Source of the DNA: Petunia secreta | Lineage: Eukaryota; Streptophyta; Magnoliopsida; Solanales; Solanaceae | Direction: 5' to 3' | DNA length: 64,000 nucleotides | Assembly (NCBI GenBank): GCA_029990175.1 | Contig: JARKIP010000011.1 | Location: forward strand, 2,542,001 to 2,606,000 | Part shown: piece by piece, positions 41,269 to 50,896 of the stretch | Layout of the letters: each line of letters starts with the position of its first letter | Numbering within the stretch: the first letter of the stretch is position 1 | Program-made: the position numbers and the translations under genes | Notes under the pieces: generated by a model | What the model saw: the letters and a program-made list of their open reading frames with translations, nothing else | Told to the model about the DNA's origin: nothing | Databases searched by the model: none

Positions 41269-44200
41269 AATTAACCCCTAGTTTTCTTTTGCAGGCTAGA
41301 GTGAAGGAGACAAACCACAAATGGTACATGGACAGCGGTTGCTCAAGACATATGACAGGGCATAAGGAACTGTTCCTTTCACTCTCAGCCTTCCAAGGAG
41401 GAAATGTTTCCTTCGGTAATGGTAAGAAAGGGGAAATTATTGGAATTGGAAAGGTAGGTACGTCTGACTCACACTGCATAGATAATGTATTTCTAGTAGA
41501 TGGACTGAAGCATTGCTTATTGAGCATATCTCAATTGTGTGACAAAGGTAATAATGTTAATTTCTCATCTAATGGATGCACTGTGACTAACCAAGCTTCT
41601 GGAGAGGTTATTTTGCAGGGAAACAGACATGGAAACATCTACAAAGTAGACTTGCTGACATTATCTGATGGAAGCTTGAGCTGCTTAAGTGTGGTGCAAA
41701 ATGATCCCCTCCTATGGCACAAAAGACTAGGACATGCTAGTCTTTCACAATTGAACAAACTTGTGTCAAAGGACTTGGTGATAGGTCTTCCTAACATCAG
41801 GTTTAATGAAGAAAAAGTATGTGAAGCATGTGCCAGGGGGAAGCAGGTAAAATCCTCCTTCAAATCGAAGAAACAGGTAAGTACCACTAAACCTTTGGAA
41901 CTGGTCCATATGGATTTGTGTGGTCCAATGAGAACAATGAGTCGTGGAGGTAAGAAGTATGTTATGGTATTGGTGGATGATTACTCTAGATTTACATGGA
42001 CTATATTTCTTGCATCTAAAGAAGAAGCATTTAATGCATTTTCAATTTTTGCCAAGAAACCTCAAAGAACTCTAGATAACCATATTGTTGCCATTAGGTC
42101 AGATCATGGAACAGAATTTGAAAATCATATGTTTTCCAATTTTTGTAATGAAAATGGCATTAATCATAATTTTTCCTCACCCAGGACTCCACAACAAAAT
42201 GGTGTAGTGGAAAGGAAAAATAGGACTCTAGAAGAAATGGCAAGGACTATGTTGATATCTGGAAATCTTCCACAGAACTTTTGGGCTGAGGCTATTAATA
42301 CTGCATGCTACATAATAAATAGATGTATGACAAGACCTTTAATAGAAAAGACCCCATATGAATTGCTTAAAGGAAGAAAACCAAACATTTCTCATCTAAG
42401 GGCTTTTGGTTGCAAATGCTTCATACACAACAATGGGAAGGATGCCTTAGGAAAATTTGATCCTAGAAGTGATGAGGGAATATTTGTTGGTTATTCTTTA
42501 AATAGTAAATCTTATAGGGTGTTTAACAAGAAAACATTGAAAATTGAAGAAAGCATGCATGTTAAATTTGATGAAACTGACAGTCTCACTCAAGAACAGG
42601 TACAGGAGGATGAAGAAATTGGAATGCTGAAAGAGTTTGAACTTAATCCACAAATGCAGATTCTGGATATGAGAAGTGAACTGCAAGGAACTGTTCCTCA
42701 GGACAGAACTGAGAAGAGTAGCACTGAAACAGGGGGAACAAATGTTGGTTCCACCTCACAAACTGGAAACACTACTCTATCAGGAACTGTTCCTCAGCAG
42801 AGGACTTCTGACAATGGATTGACACCCAAGCCTTTCAAGTATCAAAGGTCACATCCTGTGGATCAAATAATCTCAGATAAGGCTGTCGGAGTTCAAACTA
42901 GATCAGCAGTCAAGAATCAAAATCTGTGTGCCTTTAGTGCCTTCTTATCTCTTGTTGAACCTAAAAATGTGAAAGAAGCACTAAAGGATGCAGATTGGAT
43001 TAATGCTATGCAGGAAGAACTGAATCAATTCCAAAGGAGTCAAGTTTGGCATCTGGAACCCAAGCCAAGGAACAAGTCCATAATTGGAACAAAATGGGTT
43101 TTCAGAAACAAACTTGATGAGGATGGCATGGTAACAAGGAATAAGGCCAGACTAGTTGTTCAGGGATACAGTCAAGAGGAGGGCATCGACTATGATGAGA
43201 CTTTTGCTCCAGTTGCAAGATTGGAAGCAATAAGACTTCTTATAGCCTTTGCTTCATACATGGATTTCACTCTACATCAAATGGATGTCAAGAGTGCATT
43301 TCTGAATGGTTACTTGAAAGAAGAAGTATATGTCAAGCAACCTCCAGGTTTTGAAAGTGAACTGTTCCCTGAACATGTGTACAAGCTGGACAAGGCCTTG
43401 TATGGGCTCAAGCAGGCACCAAGAGCATGGTATGAAAGGCTATCAAAATTTCTACTCCAGCATGGATACAAGAGAGGTAAAATTGATAGTACTTTGTTCT
43501 TAAAAGAAAAAGGTAAGGATCTCTTAATTGTTCAAATCTATGTAGATGACATAATGTTTGGTGCCACTTGTGAAAATTTAAGTAAAGAATTTGCAAACTT
43601 GATGGGGAGTGAATTTGAGATGAGCATGATGGGTGAACTCAACTTCTTTTTGGGTTTACAAATTAAGCAAACCTCAAATGGAACTATGATCCATCAACAA
43701 AAGTATGTTAAGGAATTACTTAAAAGATTTGATATGGATAATGCTAAGGGAATTGAGACACCTATTGCCACTGCCACAAAATTGGATCTTGATGAACATG
43801 GAATATCAGTTGATCAAAAATTGTATAGGGGCATGATAGGTTCTCTACTTTATCTAACTGCTAGTAGACCTGATATAGTGTTCAGTGTTGGTTTGTGTGC
43901 TAGGTTCCAATCAGATCCTAAGGAATCTCATTTGAAAGCTGTTAAAAGAATATTGAGGTATCTGAAAGGAACAGGTCCCTTGGGACTTTGGTATCCAAAA
44001 GGTGGTAATTTTAATCTTGTTGGATATACTGATGCTGACTATGCAGGTTTCCTTGTTGATAGAAAAAGCACCTCAGGTATGGCACATTTTCTTGGTGAGT
44101 GTTTGGTTTCCTGGGGAACTAAGAAACAAAATTCAGTGGCACTTTCTACTGCTGAGGCTGAATATGTGGCAGCCGCTTCATGTTGTTCACAATTGTTATG

Positions 44201-44483
44201 GATCAAACAACAATTACAGGATTTTGGTGTTGATGTAGGAACTGTTCCTATTTATTGTGATAACACTAGTGCTATAAATATGACAAAGAATCCAGTGCAT
44301 CACAAAAGGACTAAACACATTGACATAAGACATCATTTCCTAAGAGACAATTATGAAAAAGGTTTGATTACCATAGCATTTTGTCCTACTGAAAAGCAAA
44401 TAGCTGACATTTTTACTAAAGGTCTAGGTAGAGATGATTTTGAAAGAAATAGATTGGAATTAGGGATGATTAATTTCACATAA
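41256..44483 (+). CDS. SIRE element Pol: protease, integrase, RT, RNase H
   Basis: One open frame of about 1075 codons, minus one relative to gag, open from 41256. It has no obvious ATG for its own start. Domains in order: protease with WYMDSGCSRHMTG near 41325, GAG-pre-integrase zinc-binding segment (WHKRLGHASLSQLNKL...CEACARGKQ), integrase core (VHMDLCGPM, RSDHGTEFEN, PQQNGVVERKNRTLEEMA), a LRAFGCKCF module, RT (MDVKSAFLNGYLKEEVYVKQ, catalytic YVDD at 43539-43550, LMGSEFEMSMMGELNFFLGLQI) and RNase H (GYTDADYAG, STAEAEYVAAA, DNTSAINM). All catalytic residues I can check are present, so the enzyme set looks functional. Expression from the gag mRNA would need a frameshift or splicing. Confidence 0.9.
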   Translation, partial: FGFLKLTPSFLLQARVKETNHKWYMDSGCSRHMTGHKELFLSLSAFQGGNVSFGNGKKGEIIGIGKVGTSDSHCIDNVFLVDGLKHCLLSISQLCDKGNNVNFSSNGCTVTNQASGEVILQGNRHGNIYKVDLLTLSDGSLSCLSVVQNDPLLWHKRLGHASLSQLNKLVSKDLVIGLPNIRFNEEKVCEACARGKQVKSSFKSKKQVSTTKPLELVHMDLCGPMRTMSRGGKKYVMVLVDDYSRFTWTIFLASKEEAFNAFSIFAKKPQRTLDNHIVAIRSDHGTEFENHMFSNFCNENGINHNFSSPRTPQQNGVVERKNRTLEEMARTMLISGNLPQNFWAEAINTACYIINRCMTRPLIEKTPYELLKGRKPNISHLRAFGCKCFIHNNGKDALGKFDPRSDEGIFVGYSLNSKSYRVFNKKTLKIEESMHVKFDETDSLTQEQVQEDEEIGMLKEFELNPQMQILDMRSELQGTVPQDRTEKSSTETGGTNVGSTSQTGNTTLSGTVPQQRTSDNGLTPKPFKYQRSHPVDQIISDKAVGVQTRSAVKNQNLCAFSAFLSLVEPKNVKEALKDADWINAMQEELNQFQRSQVWHLEPKPRNKSIIGTKWVFRNKLDEDGMVTRNKARLVVQGYSQEEGIDYDETFAPVARLEAIRLLIAFASYMDFTLHQMDVKSAFLNGYLKEEVYVKQPPGFESELFPEHVYKLDKALYGLKQAPRAWYERLSKFLLQHGYKRGKIDSTLFLKEKGKDLLIVQIYVDDIMFGATCENLSKEFANLMGSEFEMSMMGELNFFLGLQIKQTSNGTMIHQQKYVKELLKRFDMDNAKGIETPIATATKLDLDEHGISVDQKLYRGMIGSLLYLTASRPDIVFSVGLCARFQSDPKESHLKAVKRILRYLKGTGPLGLWYPKGGNFNLVGYTDADYAGFLVDRKSTSGMAHFLGECLVSWGTKKQNSVALSTAEAEYVAAASCCSQLLWIKQQLQDFGVDVGTVPIYCDNTSAINMTKNPVHHKRTKHIDIRHHFLRDNYEKGLITIAFCPTEKQIADIFTKGLGRDDFERNRLELGMINFT

Positions 44484-44977
44484 AATCTTCAATGCTTTAC
44501 TTCATAATTGGCTAAGAAAATTGCTCTTAAAATGAATGTTATTCAAGTCATTATGAATCATTCAGTCCAGTTTTCATACTTAAATGTATACTCTCATGCT
44601 ACATATCTTATTTAGAGTTGCTAAAATTGAATGATGTTACCCTTATGCTCTTAGAATTTCAGATGATCAAAAATTGTAAATTGGAAGGACACTGAATTAT
44701 GGTGTTAAAAACAGGTATGTACTCGTAATTATTCAATTAATTTAGGAGTATAAAGGCTATAGGTAACTTGTGTTTAGGATAAAATCCCACTAAGTTTCCT
44801 ACCCATATCCAAATTGCAAAAAAGTCCCATCGGAGGAACAGTTCCTGTTCTGAAAAAGGTGTCCTGAAGCCTAACGGCTCTTTTTCTCCGGGAGACTCCC
44901 AAGAGTCCTTAGCCGTTGCATGTTGTGCTGAGGTAAGCTGATCGTCTCCTACTCTAATTGCACTACTTAATTCACTC

Positions 44978-44985
44978 TATAAATA
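44978..44985 (+). promoter_or_regulatory. TATA box upstream of the third SIRE frame
   Basis: TATAAATA within CTCTATAAATACCC, 106 bases before the ATG at 45084, with a C/T-rich leader between. A good plant core promoter by sequence and spacing, not proven. Confidence 0.5.
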
Positions 44986-45083
44986 CCCTTCTTCTCCCAC
45001 ATTATTATTTTACCTTGTTCATCAACTAAAATCTCAATATTTCAGAAAGAATTGTCAATTATCTTTTGATTAGAATTGCAAAA

Positions 45084-47031
45084 ATGTCTCTTTCTTCTGA
45101 TAACTCTCTATCTGCACCCACTGGTGAACAACCAAAAAATCTCAACCCTCCTTTACCCATGGAAATCATCGACCCAAACCCTGAAGTTCCTGAACAAATT
45201 CCAGAAATACCTGAACCTGAAATTCAGGGGGAAGGACCAGTTCCCACAGCTGAATCAATTGCTGAGCAAGTTGAGGATTTGTCTCGTGCTATGGTGTTGT
45301 ATCAGTATCAGGTAAACTTCACATACCCTTTGAATGTTGTTATTGACGAGGAAGAAAAGGGAGAGGGGTCTGGGGCTGCTCTTGAGGGGGAACCAATTAG
45401 GAGTTTGGAAGCACCTTTGCATGGGTCACCAGGGTCTCCAGAGGTTGCTTTTAGAGCACCCATGGAGGATGTTATTAATGTTGAAGAGGCTATTAGTGAT
45501 AGTGATAGGCCCTTGGTTGATTTGATCAACATTAGGAGTTTACAAAGGCAACTGGCTAGAAAGGGACCTACTGATGCAAAAGTGACTGCTAATATTGCTG
45601 CCAAGTTAAAGAAAATAGGAGAGAGTTATAAGCCTGGAAATAAGAAGAAAGCAGAAAGTTCCTCCAAGGCAAAAGGAACTGTTCCTTCTGCCTCAACTCC
45701 TGCATCTGGGGGTAGGAGGACACGAAGTGCTGCTAAAGCTGCTGATGAACAACTGGCTGCTGCCTTGGAAAAGAGCAGGAAAGGGAAATGAAAAACAGGT
45801 AGTTGAGGAAGAAAAAGTGGATGATGTTGATGATTTTGATCTTGCTGATTTTTCTGCTGATGATGAGATGGTAGAGGCTGAGGAGGAGGAGCCTCAGTCA
45901 AAGAAAAGAAAAGTTCCTGAGAGAAGAGTGACAAGAAGTTCAGTTAAAGCTGCTTAAAAAGTTGCTAAGAGGACCAGGTCCTCTAAAAGAGTGGTTGTTT
46001 CTGAAGAATCTGCTAGTGATAGTGATGAGTTAGTTGCTGAAGATGAGAGTGCTAGTGATGCTGAAGATAGTGAGACTGTGCACTGTGTTCATGAGGACAT
46101 ACTGACCAGAAAGGTTTTGAAAGGAAGGGTCATGACTGATATGCAAGAAGAAGGTATGTTGTGGCTATTGCAAAAACTGCATGTTCAGGGTTGGAGGGAC
46201 ATGGTCCTTAAGATCTCTGGGAGATGTGCTAAGGGAATGGTGCAAGAGTTCTACAAGAACTGCTCCATCAAAGAAGATAGACTGACTAGCTCTGTGAATG
46301 ACAATGTCATTATGTTTGACACACGGGAACTTGGTGAGCTGTTGGGGATTACTGCCACTGGGTATGCTAGCTATGTCAAGACTGTTTGGCCTGACTTGAC
46401 AAACCTGCCTACTGATCTGGAGATCACTAGGAAGTTTGCTGAGAATGATGGTGAAGAAAAACCCAGGGCAGTGCAAAAGAGTGAGATGCACCCACAGCAT
46501 CAAGTCTTATTTGAGTTTGTGAACAAAGTTGTGATGCCAAGGCAGGAGAAAAGAGGAGTTGCCAGTTTCATGGACCTGGTCCTTATGGAACTGTTGGACA
46601 CTGAAAAGCAGATCAATTGGCCCGGCTTTATGATCCACCTGATAAAAAGGGTGATTGCTGGGAAGAGAAAACACTCCCTGCCGTTTGGTTTTATTCTGAC
46701 TGATATATTTGCAAAGTTGAAGATTCCCTTGGAAGGGGTTGTGAAGGCTACAAAGAAGGAGAAGTTTGGTTGTGCCACTTTGATAAGCTGTGACTTGCCA
46801 GTTCAGGCTGATCCTCCACAGGCTGGTGTTGGGAGGCAGCCACTGAACAACAAAGTAAGGGCACTTAGGCAACAGGTTGCTATGCAGGCTGTCGAGATAG
46901 CAAGGCTGGAAGAGGAGAGGAATTACTGGAAGGCAGAGGCCTCAAAAGCAAAGGAGACCACTGAGGGAATGCTCAAGCAGATGTTTGATCTGCTTAACAA
47001 GTCTCAGGGAACTGGTCCTTCCACATCCTGA
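45084..47031 (+). pseudogene. SIRE element third frame (env-position ORF3), one frameshift and one stop
   Basis: The start is the ATG at 45084 (MSLSSDNSLSAPTGEQ). The N-terminal third is acidic and proline-rich. A K/S-rich stretch ends in a frameshift near 45785 (one base gained or two lost), and a TAA at 45955 follows. The frame then stays open to 47031. The middle section (about 46130-46780: GRCAKGMVQEFYKN, NVIMFDTRELGELLGI, LPFGFILTDIFAKLKIPL) resembles the 'putative plant transposon protein' domain found in many plant elements, from memory. The C terminus is a coiled coil (ALRQQVAMQAVEIARLEEER). I see no signal peptide and no membrane segment, so an envelope role is not supported. Function unknown; the two lesions are the only decay in this element. 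Confidence 0.75.
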
Positions 47032-47479
47032 CCACCTTAGCCCTAGCCTTTAGCCATCTTTTGTCTAGTGGGATCTAGTCTAGCCTAGTGCCTTAGTCTT
47101 TGTTTTCTTCTTTAGTAGTTGGATAATTCTGTAGTACTTGCTTGTATCCCCTGATTTTGATATTTTGGTTAAATGAATTGTCTTGGATGGCTAATATCAT
47201 TGTTTTGCGGTTGCTTTATTTGAAGTATGTTTGCATTTTGAGTTGCCTCAATGGCTATGTGCTGATTAATTCTAACACTTGAGTTATATTTTATCTGCAA
47301 CCTTTTCAATGATGCCAAAAGGGGGAAGAGTAAGTCTGATTTTGCATGATTTTATACCTAATAAAAATCTGTTCCTTAATGATGAATTGATTCTCCACTG
47401 ATTGATTGTCTTTTTTGAGCTTAAATTATATTTCAGGACATTAAGGAGATGAAGCTATAAGTATGAATTTGTCATCATC

Positions 47480-47493
47480 AAAAAGGGGGAAAT
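47480..47493 (+). other. Polypurine tract of the SIRE element
   Basis: AAAAAGGGGGAAAT (47480-47493) lies directly before the 3' LTR start TGTTAGC. Confidence 0.85.
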
Positions 47494-48296
47494 TGTTAGC
47501 TTGGAAAGCTTGGAGTTTTGACTGATGACTGAGGAACGGATTCAAATGACCTGTTCCTTTGAATCACTGAAGCAGAATAGATAATTCATGCAAAATTATT
47601 TAATTGAGATATTATTATTTATCCTAATACTAATGTTTATCTTGATAATTATGCAGGTCTAAACGGATATGAAAAGATTGCATAAACACAAGGATAAGGG
47701 ATAAAGGATTCGGATCCTAGAAGGTAGAATCCAATTAGGATTCAAAGTCAAGGGAGCTTTGGAATTCTTATTCATCAAGACTTCTTGGCTATAAAACGTG
47801 GAGCTTATCAGCCATAGAAGATATACACAAATAGAGAGAGCATCGAGCAAAAGCTGAGAAGAATTATTAGCTTATTTGTGTAATCAGTTAGCTACAGTAG
47901 AACTAAGTTAGAACCTGTTCCTTAGATTGAGTCTTGTAAAAGTTCAAGTCTTAGTTCAATTGTAGTAAGCAAAAATCGAGTTGTAAATTGTGTAGTTCAA
48001 GTCGTGGACTTGACACAACTTCACTGATCGTGAGAAAGATCACTAAAGAATTAGAGTTAGTCCTAGGTTAGTAAGAGTGAGTCTTGTAACCAAGTGGGTC
48101 TTTTTACATAGTGAAGTTGAAATCCTACTTGAGAAGTAGGTCGTGGTTTTTTGATCCCGTGTCTAGGGGTTTTTCCATGCTAAAATCTGGTGTTCAATTA
48201 CTTACAGTTTTTATTCCGCACATCGTAGAGTAAAGGAACACATTTTAAGGAACTGGTCCTTAAAACGGTAACGTGGTGTAATCGTGGGAAATAACA
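47494..48296 (+). repeat. 3' LTR of the SIRE element (803 bp)
   Basis: It matches 38536-39338 at all but about five positions and ends AATAACA, followed by GAGTC. Confidence 0.92.
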
Positions 48297-48301
48297 GAGT
48301 C

Positions 48302-48563
48302 GATGTAAATCAATTCTAGGCTTTTAATATCCTTTCTTGATTACTTTTTATTATTTTGCTATTTACCTTATTGTTATTTTGTTTCAATTTTAAAATCATC
48401 ATTAAAATATAAACTCTTGAAGTTGGTTGATTAGATAAATTAGTTAGATTAACGACTGAATTACGAGTATTCTCTGTGGGATTCGACCTCGGGGCTTTAA
48501 ATACCGAGCTATATTTACCGCGACCACTTAGTCCCTTTTATAGGGCGTAGTTGGGCGTGATCA
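48302..48563 (+). repeat. 3' LTR of Athila1, second part
   Basis: It continues the LTR after the SIRE element (GATGTAAATCAATTCTAGG) and ends GGGCGTGATCA at 48563. The protease of B resumes at 48564. Confidence 0.85.
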
Positions 48564-49067
48564 CCACCATCGGTGTTTCGAAAGCTAGGCCTGGGTGAAC
48601 CAAGACCAACCATAGTGACGCTGCAGTTAGCGGATAGATCATTGACATGCCCCGAGGGAGTTATTGAGGATGTTCTAGTACAAGTAGGCCAATTCATCCT
48701 CCCTGTTGATTTCATCATTTTAGATTATGAGGCTGACCAAGAGGTCCCGCTCATCTTGATAAGAGGATTTTTGGCTACTACTGATGCTGTGATTAGAGTT
48801 AGAGCAGGGAAGATGATCAAGAGGGTAAATGGAGAAGAAGCTGTATTTAATGTGTTCCAGGCTACTCAACTTCCCTCAAACTATGAAGAGCTATCTATGG
48901 TAAGAGTGCTGGATAGGGAGTTAACTGCCTCTGAAAAATCACTTTTGGCTTCCAAGGATGATCCTCTTGAAAGAGCATTAATGTATGAAGATGATATGTT
49001 GAATGATGAAGAGATTGAGGAATACTTGGAGATTCTCAACATGGAGTGTCAATTTATCCCAGGATGA
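48564..49067 (+). pseudogene. Element B protease, C-terminal part
   Basis: Continues the retropepsin cut at 32002: SVFRKLGLGEPRPTIVTLQL, GVIEDVLVQVGQFILPVDFI, then LILIRGFLATTDAVIRV, where the usual LGRPFL motif reads LIRGFL (two changes). The frame stays open to MECQFIPG and a stop at 49065-49067. An acidic linker (DDPLERALMYEDDMLNDEEIEEYL) leads toward the RT. Confidence 0.85.
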
Positions 49068-50896
49068 AAGAAGCTTGAGGAGCTTGATAGACCGCTGACA
49101 CTAGCTCCCGCTAAACCTTCTATTGAGAAAGCTCCAGTTCTTGAACTTAAACCATTACCTGCTCATTTACGTTATGCTTATTTGGGTGAGGGTAACAGCT
49201 TGCCCGTAATCTTGTCTTCTTTGTTGTCTGATGTGCATGTTGAGAAGGTCTTAAGAGTGTTGCGAGAGTGCAAGAGGGCGATTGGATGGACCATTGGGGA
49301 TATTAGAGGGATTAGTCGTTCTTTTTGTATGCACAAGATCCTCTTAGAGGAGGGCCATAAGCCAAGTGTCGAGCAACAAAGAAGGCTAAATCCAGTGATG
49401 AAGGAGGTTGTGAATAAGGAAATTATCAAGTAGCTTGATGCTGGTATTATTTTTCCAATCTCTGACAGCAATTGGGTGAGTCCAGTCCAATGTGTTCCAA
49501 AGAAGGAAGGCATGACAGTGGTGACGAACGAGCAGAATGAATTGATTCCTACAAGAACAGTCACGGGGTGGCGGATTTGCATTGATTATAGAAAATTAAA
49601 CAAGGCCACCAAAAAAGATCACTTTCCACTCCCCTTCATTGATCAGATGTTGGACAGGCTAACCGAGATGAATATTATTGTTTTCTGGATGGATACTCGA
49701 GCTACAACCAGATTGTGATAGCACTAGAAGATCAGGAGAAGACGACGTTTACATGTCCTTATCGCACTTATGCATTTAAAAGGATGCCATTTGGACTATG
49801 TAACGCGCCGGGAACCTTTCAGAGATGCATGATGGCTATTTTCACCGATATGGTGGAAAATTTTGTTGAGGTATTCATGAACGAATTCTCAGTCTATGGA
49901 GATTCGTTTGATGGCTGCTTGAAGAACTTAGATGCCGTGCTTAGCCGCTGTGAAGAAACCAACTTGGTACTCAACTGGGAAAAATGCCACTTCATGGTTC
50001 GAGAAGGTATTTTACTTGGCCATAAGGTGTCGAAGCAAGGGATCGAGGTTGATAGAGCAAAGGTTGAAGCAGTAGAAAAATTGCCACCACCTATCTCTGT
50101 CAAAGGTGTTCATATTTTTTTGGGACATGCTGGGTTCTATAGGCGATTCATTAAGGACTTTTCGAAGATAGCTAATCCCATGTGTAAATTGTTAGAGAAG
50201 GATGCAAAGTTTGAATTCGATGATGCCTGTAGGAAGGCATTTGAAGAACTGAAAAAGAGGTTGGTGACTGCACCAATTATTATTGCTCCTGATTGGTCTC
50301 TACCGTTTGAGTTGATGTGTGACGCGAGTAATACTGCTGTTGGGGCTGTTCTCGGGCAAAGAAAGAGTAGAATTTTTCACTCTATATATTATGCAAGCAA
50401 AACTCTTGATGTTGCCCAATCCAATTACACTACCACCGAGAATGAGCTGCTAGCTGCTGTTTATGCTTTTGATAGGTTCCGATCTTACTTGGTTTGCACT
50501 CGGGTTATCGTCTATACTGATCATGCCGCAATCTGGTATTTATTTGAGAAGAAAGATTCCAAGCCGCGACTGATTCGTTGGGTTCTTCTACTCCAAGAGT
50601 TTGATGTGGAGATCCGAGATCGAAAAGGGACCGAGAATCAAGTGGTCGATCACTTGTCGAGGCTAGAAGATAGAAAACATGTAGATGAGGGGCCTGAGAT
50701 AAATGAAGTTTTTCCAGACGAGCAACTTTTTGCTCTGCAGGTAACCGAGGTGCCCTGGTATGCAGATATGGTGAATTTGATGGTGAGTAATGTTTATCCA
50801 CCTGAGGCTACAACTGAACAGAGAATGAAACTCCTGTACGAGAGTAGATTTTACGTCTGGGATGAGCCGTATTTGTACAAAATTAGCCCAGACTAA
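49068..50896 (+). pseudogene. Element B reverse transcriptase and RNase H (catalytic motif lost)
   Basis: The RT begins near 49140 (LKPLPAHLRYAYLGEGNSLPVI). A TAG at 49431 and a frame change near 49715 interrupt it. Motifs: QCVPKKEGMTVV, GWRICIDYRKLNKATKKDHFPLPF, KRMPFGLCNAPGTFQRCMM. The catalytic site, FMDDFSVFG in intact Athila elements, reads FMNEFSVYG here, so both aspartates are replaced and the enzyme is dead. RNase H follows (FELMCDASNTAVGAVLGQ, TTENELLAAVYAFDRFRSY, VYTDHAAIWYLF) and a spacer (IRWVLLLQEFDVEIRDRKG). It ends at a TAA (50894-50896) in frame with the integrase. Confidence 0.88.

Larger units (their letters stand above)
38536..48296 (+). mobile_element. SIRE-type Ty1/copia element, complete, 9761 bp
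   Basis: LTRs of 803 bp each (38536-39338, 47494-48296), initiator-tRNA-Met primer site, gag, pol in the copia order protease-integrase-RT-RNase H, a third frame after pol, and a polypurine tract. Target duplication is GAGTC. The LTRs differ at about five positions by eye (0.6%), and gag and pol are uninterrupted, so this is a recent insertion. The size, the large Gag with coiled coil and two zinc knuckles, and a third reading frame in the env-like position fit the SIRE/Maximus lineage. The left LTR ends AAAA where the right ends AACA. Confidence 0.92.
32003..48563 (+). mobile_element. Athila1: gag-protease-only Athila-like element with both LTRs
   Basis: Inserted in the protease of B. Layout: left LTR (32003/32033-33265), tRNA-Asp-type primer site (33271), one long gag-protease frame (33392-35704), 1.85 kb of non-coding DNA, polypurine-like TTAAGTGTGGGG, right LTR (37556-38535 and 48302-48563, split by the SIRE element). 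Flanks CCACA (31998-32002) and CCACC (48564-48568) match at four of five bases. Internal length is about 4.3 kb, and no reverse transcriptase, RNase H or integrase is present, so it must depend on pol made by another element. LTR divergence by eye is a few percent. Confidence 0.85.

Noticed and set aside
45084..47031. Envelope glycoprotein in the SIRE element
   Set aside because: No signal peptide, membrane span, glycosylation-rich ectodomain or cysteine pattern; only the position is env-like.
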